Source of the DNA: CAYJII01 sp964370225
GTDB taxonomy: Bacteria; Bacillota; Clostridia; Oscillospirales; Ruminococcaceae
Direction: 5' to 3'
DNA length: 19,443 nt
Assembly (NCBI GenBank): GCA_964370225.1
Contig: CAYJII010000041.1
Span: forward strand, 1 to 19,443
The position numbers were made by a program, and so were the translations under genes. Positions 1 through 6,929 of the stretch are shown here, in pieces. Each line of letters begins with the position of its first letter. Position 1 is the first letter of the stretch. The notes beneath the pieces were generated by a model, which was given only the letters and a program-made list of their open reading frames with translations, was not told where the DNA came from and did no database searches.

Positions 1-543
1 GGTGGAGTTCGCCAAGATATTGAGAGTTGCGCCTGTCTCAACCTCCAAGCCAGCCCTGTTTTCGCCGCTGCACAGTTCGTTTGCGTTATCTTCTCCGATA
101 AATGTGATGTTTGCTGTTGCGCCGTTTTCTATCTCAAAAGCGCAAACATCAGTATTACCGTCCACATTAATGCTAACATTATTTAGTGTAAGATTAGCTG
201 TAATGCCGCTTTTCACCACAATTGTGTCTTTCGTACTTCTGTAGACATCTGTCGCCATACTGATAGTTAATGGGGTGTCACTTATGATAGTGAGCACGTA
301 TATACCCGCAGCTGTTGCATGTTCGTCGTATGTATAATCTTTGCCAAGCTCACCGCCCGTCACGGTTAAGTCGCCCACAACTGTGCCCTGTTGTGTCACA
401 GCCTGTGTCGCAGTTGCGTTTACAGTTTCGTTGTTTGTGTTCACTACTTCTTCTGCAAAAACATTCAGTGGCAATGCGCACACTATCATGCTTAAGGCGA
501 GAATAGCTGATAGAATTTTACCTGTTACGTTCCTTTTTCTCAT
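1..543 (-). CDS. Secreted repeat protein, N-terminal part only (runs off window)
   Basis: The first 181 codons are present and the C-terminus lies beyond position 1. The ATG at 543-541 follows a GGAGG box at 6-bp spacing. Residues 1-31 form a classical signal peptide: a basic MRKRN start, a hydrophobic core (ILSAILALSMIVCALPL), then VFA followed by EE as a likely cleavage site. The mature part begins with a Thr/Gln/Asn-rich linker, then a beta-rich stretch with short repeated strands (TVTGG, LTISMATD, ANLTLNNVSINVDG, ANITFIGEDNANEL, LEVETGATLNIL). This pattern is typical of right-handed beta-helix or carbohydrate-binding-like surface proteins of Clostridia. I infer an exported cell-surface protein; the binding partner and the means of anchoring cannot be seen. 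A PepSY gene lies downstream of its promoter region, but no operon link is evident. Confidence 0.8.
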   Translation of the reverse strand, partial: MRKRNVTGKILSAILALSMIVCALPLNVFAEEVVNTNNETVNATATQAVTQQGTVVGDLTVTGGELGKDYTYDEHATAAGIYVLTIISDTPLTISMATDVYRSTKDTIVVKSGITANLTLNNVSINVDGNTDVCAFEIENGATANITFIGEDNANELCSGENRAGLEVETGATLNILANST

Positions 544-848
544 AATTCCTCCGACAAATTTTATTTTTATGCCATATTATTATCTGCTTTTTTGTATAAT
601 TACCAATTAGTTCTGTGGAAATTGCGCTTTGTATGCATTACTCCTTATCCTATGAAATGCCACCGTATATTATTAATAGTTTTTCACCTGGTGGTATCAT
701 GCTTGCTTTTTATATAGCTACATTTTTACTTAGCATTTCCCTCTCTTACGTTATGCTAAGACTCAGCCAAAATATTGGACATAGACTTAGAATAGATACT
801 TTCAAATAGTTTGACAAGCTACCCGTATCATATATGGAAATCCCCCAA
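544..848. other. Non-coding region upstream of the secreted repeat protein
   Basis: About 300 bases without a credible gene. Read on the minus strand it should hold the promoter of the secreted protein. Only weak matches are visible, for example TTGGTA near 600 followed about 18 bp later by TAATAA near 575. A plus-strand open frame at 615-809 starts with GTG and has no ribosome binding site, so I do not call it. No strong hairpin was seen before the terminator at 849. Confidence 0.4.
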
Positions 849-892
849 AACAAAACCTCACTGAAACCGCTTGGTTTCAGTGAGGTTTTGTT
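849..892 (-). terminator. Rho-independent terminator after the PepSY gene
   Basis: A perfect 20-bp inverted repeat (849-868 with 873-892) has a 4-nt loop. On the minus strand it is followed by T-rich sequence. It lies 45 bp past the stop of the PepSY gene and would end the regulator-kinase-PepSY operon. Confidence 0.85.
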
Positions 893-937
893 ATTTCAGT
901 AAGTTTTAAAATCTCAATATTTAAACAATGCTTTTAA

Positions 938-1597
938 TTAATCATCATATTCCATATCGTGTTCCCAAATCGCACCATCGGTAGCACTAATTGTATATTC
1001 GTACTCAATTTTACCGATTTCCCACTCTACCTCATATTCAGCATAACCGTCGTCATAGTCGAACTCACACTTGATGCGACTAGCTTCACTTTCTGTCACA
1101 CCCGCGTGTGCTAGTGCAACAGCTTTCGCTTCTATTTCTCCAATATACTCGGTTGAAGCATCTACAGTAGGGGCAGTTTCTGCCTTTGCATCATAGCTTT
1201 CCATGTCGTAATCATAACCTATAATCTCACCACTCACTGCGTTGATTTCATAGTCATACTCTGTTGTGCCATCCCAAAACTCTACTTCATACTCTGCGAT
1301 ACCATCATCATAATCAAGTTTACAAAGCATATGTGAAATATCGCTTTCATTCATTCCCGCGTGTGCTAGTGCAATAGCTTTCGCTTCTTCTTCTCCGATA
1401 TACGTTTCGGTGAAATTCACCAAGGGTTCTGTCGAAAAATTAGATTCAACTGGTTGTGTTTGTTCGTAAGTAGATTGCTCAGGTTGAGATGTTGTCATAG
1501 GTCTAGCAAGAGCCATAACGCCACCTGTCAATGTTGCCGTAACAATAACAACACCAGAGACAATACCGACTGTTTTTAATGTAACTTTTGATTTCAT
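938..1597 (-). CDS. Exported or membrane-anchored protein with two PepSY domains
   Basis: 219 residues. The ATG at 1597 has an AGGAGG box about 7 bp upstream. Residues 10-32 are a single hydrophobic segment (signal anchor, or a signal peptide ending near ALA). A Thr/Gln/Glu linker follows, then two tandem PepSY domains at about residues 67-130 and 151-215. Each has the family pattern IGE-EAKAIALAHAG, then a K/E-x-D-YDDG-AEYEVE strand pair, then a YEI-A-SG-I ending. PepSY domains are small extracytoplasmic modules linked to peptidase inhibition or envelope sensing. The two copies align at an exact 255-bp offset and are also very alike in DNA, so the duplication looks recent. The gene is the last of a two-component operon, 91 bp after the kinase, with its own probable promoter carrying the same direct repeat found before the regulator gene. 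It is likely an output or feedback component of that system. Confidence 0.88.
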   Translation of the reverse strand: MKSKVTLKTVGIVSGVVIVTATLTGGVMALARPMTTSQPEQSTYEQTQPVESNFSTEPLVNFTETYIGEEEAKAIALAHAGMNESDISHMLCKLDYDDGIAEYEVEFWDGTTEYDYEINAVSGEIIGYDYDMESYDAKAETAPTVDASTEYIGEIEAKAVALAHAGVTESEASRIKCEFDYDDGYAEYEVEWEIGKIEYEYTISATDGAIWEHDMEYDD

Positions 1598-1645
1598 TAT
1601 AAATACCTCCTAGTACTTTAATTCATAATTATCTTTGATACATTA

Positions 1646-1678
1646 ATACTACATCACTAAAATTAAAGTATCATTAAA
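1646..1678 (-). promoter_or_regulatory. Probable response-regulator box and promoter of the PepSY gene
   Basis: Read on the minus strand, two TTTAAT half-sites (1678-1673 and 1667-1662) are spaced exactly 11 bp start to start, as expected for OmpR/PhoB-family direct-repeat sites. A TAGTAT hexamer (1651-1646) follows after 10 bp, where a -10 box would lie. The same arrangement occurs before the regulator gene at 3750-3782. A partly overlapping 9-bp inverted repeat (1661-1669 with 1679-1687) is an alternative reading. Confidence 0.5.
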
Positions 1679-1688
1679 ACTTTAATTT

Positions 1689-3047
1689 TTATTTTGGAAA
1701 TTTCACTGTAAACAAACTACCACTATTTAGTTCGCTTTTAAGTTCAATTTTTGCGTTGTGCAGTTTAGCAATCTGCGCCACCATCGATAAACCTAAACCC
1801 ATACTTCCATATTGGCTTGCTGTACGCGAGCTATCCACTTGATAAAACCTATGCCAAATCTTTTCCTGATGCTCTTTTGCTATACCTATTCCATCATCTT
1901 TCACCGACAACACAATTTCTGCAGTAGTTTCAGTGAGTGAGACATGAGCATTAGCATTACCGCTCTCATTTTTATAACAAAAAGAATTGCTAATTAAATT
2001 TGTGAGAAGCCTGTTAATCATCGCTGAGTCAAATGCTCCACTTATATTCGGTGAAATATCGTATGTCATTTTTAAACCAGGTGGGGCAATTAGCTCTTGC
2101 TCCTCACAGATTTCTCGTACAAGCTCGCTTAAATCTGTCTGCAAAAGCTCCGTTTTTTGAGTACCTCTGTCAAGGCGTATTAGGCTTAGCAAATCGGATA
2201 TGAGATTAGACATCTTTAAAGCTTGTCTTTGCACAGTTTCAAGTGCGTCCTCTTTATCCTCTAGTGTAATATTATCCCCTATGGCATACTCACACTGTGC
2301 TAGAATAACAGCAGTCGGTGTTCTCAGTTCGTGTGAAACATCGGATGTAAATTGCTTCTCTGCTTCAAACGCACTCTCTAAACGTTCAAACATTTTATTG
2401 AATGTTTCGGAAAGCTTGCGAATTTCAGGGCTTCCGCCTTGCAAATCAATACGCAAGGCAAGGTTTTCACTTTCGCTTATTTCCTCCGCTGTTTTCACAA
2501 TCTTGTCTATTGGTCGAAAGGTAATTTTAGCAATAAAATAGCAACCTATCGCTCCGAAAAGCACAAAAATAGGTAGTGAAAATAATGCTATTTTTAAGAC
2601 ATCATTCGTTGCACTTATAGCCTCATCTACAGCTATAACACCACGCATCCACACAAGCGAGCGAGAGTCTTCTACCGGCACTAATCTATCATAAATATAA
2701 TATAGCTTCCCATCTACGGTAAATTCGTTGGTTTCTTTGTCACTAAACGGCTGTGCTGCGATTCCATCCTCTGAAAAATCACCTGCTATATATTCACCCT
2801 CCGTCGAGTACAAAAGTATATATACGCCCTTTTTAAAGAAGTCAACATCACCAACATCAAGCTCCCCGTCATCAAACTCAAGCTCATCTGAGTTATCATC
2901 CACCACTTCGGTTAGCTGAGCGATACTGCTTGATGAAACTATGTCGTCACTGACTGTGAACATAAAAGCTATTAAAACTCCTGCCATCAGCAGCATAAGA
3001 AATGTGGTAAAAAGGGTGAGCCTTATTTTTGCTGATATATTTTTCAT
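1689..3047 (-). CDS. Two-component sensor histidine kinase (HAMP, HisKA, HATPase)
   Basis: 452 residues. TM1 lies at about 9-31, an extracytoplasmic sensor region of some 120 residues at 32-150 (acidic, with a ELEFDDGELDVGDVD stretch), and TM2 at about 151-174. A HAMP domain follows (about 175-228). The dimerisation domain carries the H-box SDVSHELRTP with phospho-acceptor His239. The ATPase domain shows an N box (Asn350, Asn354), G1 DDGIGI (384-389), an F-box region RFYQVD, and G2 GSMGLGLS (414-421), so all catalytic motifs look intact. The start overlaps the end of the response regulator gene by 4 bp (ATGA), which indicates translational coupling. The ligand is unknown. The acidic sensor loop could suit a cation or cationic peptide, but that is conjecture. 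Confidence 0.95.
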   Translation of the reverse strand: MKNISAKIRLTLFTTFLMLLMAGVLIAFMFTVSDDIVSSSSIAQLTEVVDDNSDELEFDDGELDVGDVDFFKKGVYILLYSTEGEYIAGDFSEDGIAAQPFSDKETNEFTVDGKLYYIYDRLVPVEDSRSLVWMRGVIAVDEAISATNDVLKIALFSLPIFVLFGAIGCYFIAKITFRPIDKIVKTAEEISESENLALRIDLQGGSPEIRKLSETFNKMFERLESAFEAEKQFTSDVSHELRTPTAVILAQCEYAIGDNITLEDKEDALETVQRQALKMSNLISDLLSLIRLDRGTQKTELLQTDLSELVREICEEQELIAPPGLKMTYDISPNISGAFDSAMINRLLTNLISNSFCYKNESGNANAHVSLTETTAEIVLSVKDDGIGIAKEHQEKIWHRFYQVDSSRTASQYGSMGLGLSMVAQIAKLHNAKIELKSELNSGSLFTVKFPK

Positions 3048-3718
3048 ATTTCCTCCCGAAGCACATAACCGCTCCCTCTCACAGTATGTATGAGTTTTAT
3101 GTCATAGTCGCTGTCGATTTTCTTTCTAAGATATCTTATATACACATCTACAACATTTGTGCCACCCTCATAGTCATAATTCCAAATATGATTTTCAATT
3201 TTTTCTCTTGAAAGCACAATCCCTACATTATACATCATATATTTCAATAAAGCATACTCTTTTGCAGATAGATTTATCACGGTTTCGCCACGCTTTACAA
3301 TGTGTGAGCTAATATCAAGCGTCAAATCCGACACTGATAGTATACTTGTAAATGATCCAGATTTTAGCCTAGTCATCACACGAATACGAGCCATCAATTC
3401 CTCAAAAGAAAAAGGTTTAACTAGATAATCATTTGCACCTAAATCAAGTCCCTTTACCCTATCTGACACAGCATCTCTTGCTGTTAGAAAAATAGTAGGT
3501 GTTTCTATGCATTTAGTGCGCATTGTGCTAAGCACTGAAAAACCGTCCATTTTTGGCATCATAATATCAAGTATTACTACATCATAATCGGTGTTAACAA
3601 TATAATCAAGTGCAGTCTCTCCATCAAAACAGCTATCAACAGCATAACCCTCTGATACTAATTTTTTGGTGATAATTTTATTCATATCACGTTCATCTTC
3701 TGCAAGTAATATTCTCAT
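3044..3718 (-). CDS. OmpR/PhoB-family response regulator
   Basis: 224 residues from the ATG at 3718, preceded by a GGGGGAG ribosome binding site. An upstream in-frame ATG at 3736 lies before that site and would add six residues, so I reject it. The receiver domain (about 1-118) has the acidic pair Glu7/Asp8, phospho-acceptor Asp51 in VILDIMMP, Thr79 (FLTA) and Lys101 (VKPF). The C-terminal winged-helix domain (about 125-222) shows the usual LTLDIS, LSAKEYALLKYMM, VVDVYIRYLRKKI and TVRGSGYVL signatures. It is first in the operon and overlaps the kinase gene by 4 bp. An 11-bp direct repeat in its own promoter and in that of the PepSY gene suggests positive autoregulation. Confidence 0.96.
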   Translation of the reverse strand: MRILLAEDERDMNKIITKKLVSEGYAVDSCFDGETALDYIVNTDYDVVILDIMMPKMDGFSVLSTMRTKCIETPTIFLTARDAVSDRVKGLDLGANDYLVKPFSFEELMARIRVMTRLKSGSFTSILSVSDLTLDISSHIVKRGETVINLSAKEYALLKYMMYNVGIVLSREKIENHIWNYDYEGGTNVVDVYIRYLRKKIDSDYDIKLIHTVRGSGYVLREEI

Positions 3719-3749
3719 AAGTACTCCCCCATACACAATCCTTGTTTGT

Positions 3750-3782
3750 AGTATAGCATATATTTATTAAAATTTGATTAAA
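3750..3782 (-). promoter_or_regulatory. Promoter of the two-component operon with direct-repeat regulator box
   Basis: Read on the minus strand, TTTAAT half-sites at 3782-3777 and 3771-3766 are spaced 11 bp. They are followed after 10 bp by a good -10 box TATACT (3755-3750). No good -35 hexamer is present at 17 bp; the direct repeat occupies that place. This is typical of promoters activated by OmpR-family regulators. Confidence 0.55.
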
Positions 3783-3838
3783 TTATCTCATCAAGTACAT
3801 AGTTGCATCATTATCTGACATACGTTTAATGGAATTTA

Positions 3839-4663
3839 TCACTTTTCATTATTGAGCATTTTATATCTTAATATCATCGCGTGCATTTTACTGTCAGCTA
3901 TTTTTGTCGCAATCTTTGTATAGAGTTTTAGTTTTTTGCGAAGTTCTTTTGAAATTCCACCATAAAATCCGCTTGCTGATATTAGCTTTATCTTTGCTTT
4001 CTCAGCAAATTCTTTCGGATCATTTATATAAAAATACATCATTGCATTTTTGTTACCCGTCTTTTTTACATATTTATTTACATAATTTATTCCATATTCA
4101 TCGGTGGCATCAAATAGAATTTCTGCATTATTAAACTGTTTTTGTAGCTTTGATATAAGCGCTAAAACTTCATGCTCTTTAAAATATTGAAACACACCAG
4201 CTACAACGAAAATTGTGGGCATAGTGCAGTCCATATACTGTGAAAAATCAAGCTCGTTTGCATTTACTGGGGTTAAGGTTTCATTTGGAAGTGTTCCCAA
4301 AACTGTTTTTCTATTCTCTATTACATCGGGAAAATCAATTTCGAAAAAATGCGCTTTCTTAGACAAATCACTAAGCCTAAACGCCATTGTTTCCAGTCCG
4401 CAACCGATGCAAACCACATTGCTTTTATTATTTTTCCGAACATATTCTCTAACTACTTTATCCATATTAACAGCCCTTGAAGCAGAACCCATCATAGCAT
4501 ACTCGCTACTTTTTTCTGTTATAATATTTTTAGGTATAACATTCTCAAGGCTAAGCGCCTTCTCGTCATAAAAATATTCTGGAAATCGTTTTGAAACATA
4601 TATCCTTGCCATTAGTGGAATAAACAAAGTGTCAGGAACTCCGCTTAGTTTTTTATTATCCAT
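3839..4663 (-). CDS. SAM-dependent O-methyltransferase, leucine carboxyl methyltransferase (Tcmp-like) family
   Basis: 274 residues from the ATG at 4663, chosen because it lies just after the stop of the upstream methyltransferase (TAA 4671-4669). The in-frame ATG at 4714 would overlap that gene by 46 bp and adds residues unlike the family. A SAM-binding motif I, VVCIGCGLET (83-92), is followed by the acidic strand FFEIDFPDVIENR (106-118), which is characteristic of the LCM/Tcmp branch. The N-terminal region (SEYAMMGSASRAVNMD) resembles the family's helical cap. Bacterial members methylate carboxyl or hydroxyl groups, often on small molecules. The substrate here is unknown. It is probably co-transcribed with the preceding methyltransferase. 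No terminator was found before the regulator gene 120 bp downstream. Confidence 0.82.
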   Translation of the reverse strand: MDNKKLSGVPDTLFIPLMARIYVSKRFPEYFYDEKALSLENVIPKNIITEKSSEYAMMGSASRAVNMDKVVREYVRKNNKSNVVCIGCGLETMAFRLSDLSKKAHFFEIDFPDVIENRKTVLGTLPNETLTPVNANELDFSQYMDCTMPTIFVVAGVFQYFKEHEVLALISKLQKQFNNAEILFDATDEYGINYVNKYVKKTGNKNAMMYFYINDPKEFAEKAKIKLISASGFYGGISKELRKKLKLYTKIATKIADSKMHAMILRYKMLNNEK

Positions 4664-4668
4664 AGTTA

Positions 4669-5325
4669 TTACCGTACCTTTCTTGCACAAAAATAAATCA
4701 ATGAGCCGTTGCAATCAAAAAACTCTAATTCAAAGTCTTTTGATAATCTTCTTCTAATAGATTTTTCGCTATCAAAAGGAAGTGTGAAAAATCCTTTTTT
4801 AGCAAGTATTTTTTTCACTACAAAGTCGGCGATGTTGCCTTTTCCCTCAACATAAAAACTAGAGAGAAACATGCCATCTTTTTTAAGCACTCTTGAAACT
4901 TCCGCAAATGCCTTGTCCTTATCGGGAAACACATGAAAACCATTCATACTTAAAACTATATCAAAGTTTCCGTCAGGGAACTGCAAATCTCCTACATCAC
5001 CATGCACAAGTTTTGTATTTTTACTGCTAATTCGCTCTCTTGCAATATTTAACATATCTTCGCTATAATCAAGGCAAGTTATGTCAGCGTTTTTCATTTT
5101 ACTATATTTTTCAAAGGTGAACACGCCTGTCCCCACTGGTACATCAAGAATTTTTCCGATAAAATCATTTGGTATTTTGCCCAGAAGTTTTTCTGCTATT
5201 ATATTATTATCCCCACCTTTCCAAACCACTTTTGAATAAAGTTTGCTCCACCAAGTTTTGTGTGTTATTATCACATCATAAATATTTTTTGTCGATTTAT
5301 ATGAATTTTGTATTTTATCTCCCAT
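4669..5325 (-). CDS. Class I SAM-dependent methyltransferase (Methyltransf_11/UbiE-like)
   Basis: 218 residues. The ATG at 5325 follows an AAGGAG box at 6-bp spacing. Motif I is ILDVPVGTGVF (59-69); the usual GxGxG is varied to PVGTG. The acidic residue that contacts the SAM ribose is probably Asp86 (CLDYSEDML). A GDVGDLQFP motif (109-117), FDIVLSMNGFHVF (121-133) and SRVLKKDGMFLSSF (144-157) complete a typical fold. The N-terminus (NIYDVIITHKTWWSKLYSKV) resembles small-molecule methyltransferases. The C-terminal part carries a basic helix (RRRLSKDFE). The substrate cannot be told. It is first of a two-gene unit with a second methyltransferase that starts 5 bp after its stop, so the two probably act on the same product. 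Confidence 0.85.
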   Translation of the reverse strand: MGDKIQNSYKSTKNIYDVIITHKTWWSKLYSKVVWKGGDNNIIAEKLLGKIPNDFIGKILDVPVGTGVFTFEKYSKMKNADITCLDYSEDMLNIARERISSKNTKLVHGDVGDLQFPDGNFDIVLSMNGFHVFPDKDKAFAEVSRVLKKDGMFLSSFYVEGKGNIADFVVKKILAKKGFFTLPFDSEKSIRRRLSKDFELEFFDCNGSLIYFCARKVR

Positions 5326-5392
5326 AATATCTCCTTCTTAAATCCTATTTCCAGGAATCTTATATTCTTTGCCTACCATTGATACCGTCTAA

Positions 5393-5472
5393 AGCACAGA
5401 TAATGGGGCTAAATCCTGTGCATGCATTTTCCATCTCATGCACTTGAGTTAGTTTTCGCTAACTCAAGTGCA
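5393..5472 (-). promoter_or_regulatory. Hairpin-rich leader before the methyltransferase pair
   Basis: Read on the minus strand, a 14-bp perfect stem (5472-5459 with 5452-5439, 6-nt loop) is followed by a second possible stem pairing GCACAG near 5421 with CTGTGC near 5395. A GCATGCAC segment can pair with part of the first stem, so alternative folds exist. The first stem has no T-tract on the minus strand. On the plus strand it is followed by AAAAATTTTT, but no plus-strand gene precedes it. It could be a weak terminator for the amidohydrolase gene, a protein-binding palindrome or a structured leader. I cannot decide between these. Confidence 0.4.
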
Positions 5473-5531
5473 AAAATTTTTGACATAATTAAATGCCAAA
5501 AATTTTATTTACGTAAGAAGCTCAAAAAACT

Positions 5532-6677
5532 TTAAGCTTTATACGCTATTTTACCATCTACTATTGTGCATGAAACTGTAGCGCCTATGTCATAAAGTGG
5601 ATTATTATCCCATATAACTATATCCGCGTCTTTACCAACTTCAATACTACCTACCCTATCACCAATACCGCAAAGCTGAGCTGCATTAATAGTGATTGCC
5701 TTAAACGCTTCCTCTTCTTCAAGTCCTGATTTTACAGCAAGCCCTGCACAAAGTGATAAATATTCAAGTGGAATTACTGGCGCATCTGTAATAATCGCAA
5801 TAGGCACACCTGCTTTATGTAAGTCTGCAGGAGTTTTAAAGCTTTTGTTTCTAAGCTCAATTTTAGTTTTACTTCCAAAAGAAGGTCCTACAAACGCTGG
5901 CAATTTTTCCGTCGCAAGCTCTTTTGCAATTAATGAACCATCTGTGCAGTGGTCTAGAGTAATGTCTAAATCAAATTCTCTTGCAATTCTAATTGCAGTG
6001 AAAATATCATCTGCTCTGTGAGCATGTGCCTTTAGTGGAATTTCTTTTTTCATAACTGGAATCATCGCTTCCAGTTTCATATCAAAACTATTATCATCGC
6101 TTTTTTCTTTATCTGCCATGTATTTTTTTGTATTATACAACAGTTCGCGAAGCTCTGCTGCAACTGCCATGCGAGTTTGAGGCGATTTTTTTAGCGCAGT
6201 ATAACATCTTTTTGGGTTTTCTCCAAAAGCTATTTTCATTGCAACAGGATCTTTTATTATCATATCATCTACCCTGTTTCCTACTAGCTTAATTGCAGTA
6301 AATGTGCCCCCTACAACATTTGCACTACCTGGTCCAGTAACAGCAGTGGTAACGCCAGATTTTATTGCATTTTCAAAAGCTTCGTCTTGCGGATTTATTG
6401 AGTCTATCGCGCGCAGTTGGGGAGTTATTGGATCTACTATTTCATTGTAATCTCTGCCTTCCCAGCCCATACCCTCATTGTCTAGCCCTATATGGCAGTG
6501 AGCTTCTACAAATCCTGGCAACACAAGCTTCCCTAAAGCATCAATCACTTGTACATCTTGTGGTGCTATAACTGTCTCCCCCACTGCAACTATTTTTTTG
6601 CCATCTATCAAAATTTGGCCGTTTTCTATGTCATCGCCTGCCATAGTTTTTATTTGCCCATTTTTAATAAGTATCAT
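5532..6677 (-). CDS. Metal-dependent amidohydrolase (imidazolonepropionase-like)
   Basis: 381 residues from the ATG at 6677. The AAGGAG box abuts an in-frame ATG at 6686, which is too close to be used, while the ATG at 6677 sits 9 bp away. A small N-terminal beta domain (1-52; ILIKNGQIKTM, LIDGKKIVAVG) leads into the TIM-barrel. Metal ligands visible are His60 and His62 in EAHCHIG, His218/His220 in KAHAH, His243 in LDHCTDG, and Asp298 in IITDAP. The C-terminal strand set (VGSIEVGKDADIVIWD) returns to the beta domain. Such cytosolic enzymes hydrolyse cyclic amides or imines, or act as Xaa-Pro-type dipeptidases. The exact substrate is not readable. It is monocistronic with its own promoter and diverges from the glutathione peroxidase gene. 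Confidence 0.9.
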   Translation of the reverse strand: MILIKNGQIKTMAGDDIENGQILIDGKKIVAVGETVIAPQDVQVIDALGKLVLPGFVEAHCHIGLDNEGMGWEGRDYNEIVDPITPQLRAIDSINPQDEAFENAIKSGVTTAVTGPGSANVVGGTFTAIKLVGNRVDDMIIKDPVAMKIAFGENPKRCYTALKKSPQTRMAVAAELRELLYNTKKYMADKEKSDDNSFDMKLEAMIPVMKKEIPLKAHAHRADDIFTAIRIAREFDLDITLDHCTDGSLIAKELATEKLPAFVGPSFGSKTKIELRNKSFKTPADLHKAGVPIAIITDAPVIPLEYLSLCAGLAVKSGLEEEEAFKAITINAAQLCGIGDRVGSIEVGKDADIVIWDNNPLYDIGATVSCTIVDGKIAYKA

Positions 6678-6707
6678 TCTAAACATCTCCTTAAATTATC
6701 TTTAAAG

Positions 6708-6736
6708 ATTATATCACAAACAAATAGAAAACACAA
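6708..6736 (-). promoter_or_regulatory. Promoter of the amidohydrolase gene
   Basis: Read on the minus strand, TTGTGT (6736-6731) and a consensus TATAAT (6713-6708) are separated by 17 bp. The -10 box lies about 30 bp upstream of the start codon. Confidence 0.6.
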
Positions 6737-6754
6737 ACCGAAATTCAAAATTTA

Positions 6755-6775
6755 TGACCATCACAGCTTTGGTCA
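6755..6775. promoter_or_regulatory. Palindrome in the divergent amidohydrolase/peroxidase region
   Basis: TGACCA-N9-TGGTCA is a perfect 6-bp-arm inverted repeat, 18 bp upstream of the amidohydrolase -35 box. It has the form of a dimeric regulator site. No cognate regulator is visible in the window. Confidence 0.35.
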
Positions 6776-6863
6776 GCTTATATTATAAAACTAGGTGTAT
6801 TTATAATTTTTTTGATTTGATGATAAGTTGTATTAAGTGTTATATTTGTGAAAAATAGTAGAA

Positions 6864-6907
6864 TTGTTTAAAACAAATTGCATTTTACTGTAATTTTATG
6901 TTATAAT
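6864..6907 (+). promoter_or_regulatory. Promoter of the glutathione peroxidase gene with adjacent palindrome
   Basis: TTGCAT (6878-6883) and consensus TATAAT (6902-6907) are 18 bp apart, 22 bp before the start codon. Directly upstream of the -35 box is TTGTTT-A-AAACAA (6864-6876), a small perfect palindrome that could bind a repressor or activator. Confidence 0.6.
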
Positions 6908-6929
6908 AAATAAAAGGAGTGACGCAAAC

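Noticed and set aside
615..809. Plus-strand open frame of 64 codons
   Set aside because: It starts with GTG, has no ribosome binding site and no recognisable domain. It lies in the region expected to hold the minus-strand promoter.
811..840. TTGACA hexamer on the plus strand as a promoter
   Set aside because: The only -10-like hexamer is at 14 bp, too close, and it runs straight into the terminator hairpin at 849 with no gene after it.
1661..1687. Terminator between the kinase and PepSY genes
   Set aside because: The 9-bp inverted repeat is all A/T-rich with a 9-nt loop and lacks a GC stem. The overlapping 11-bp direct repeat with the same geometry as at 3766 is a better explanation.
6678..6686. 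Upstream ATG (6686) as start of the amidohydrolase
   Set aside because: The AAGGAG box touches this ATG directly, so it cannot serve it. The ATG at 6677 has proper spacing.
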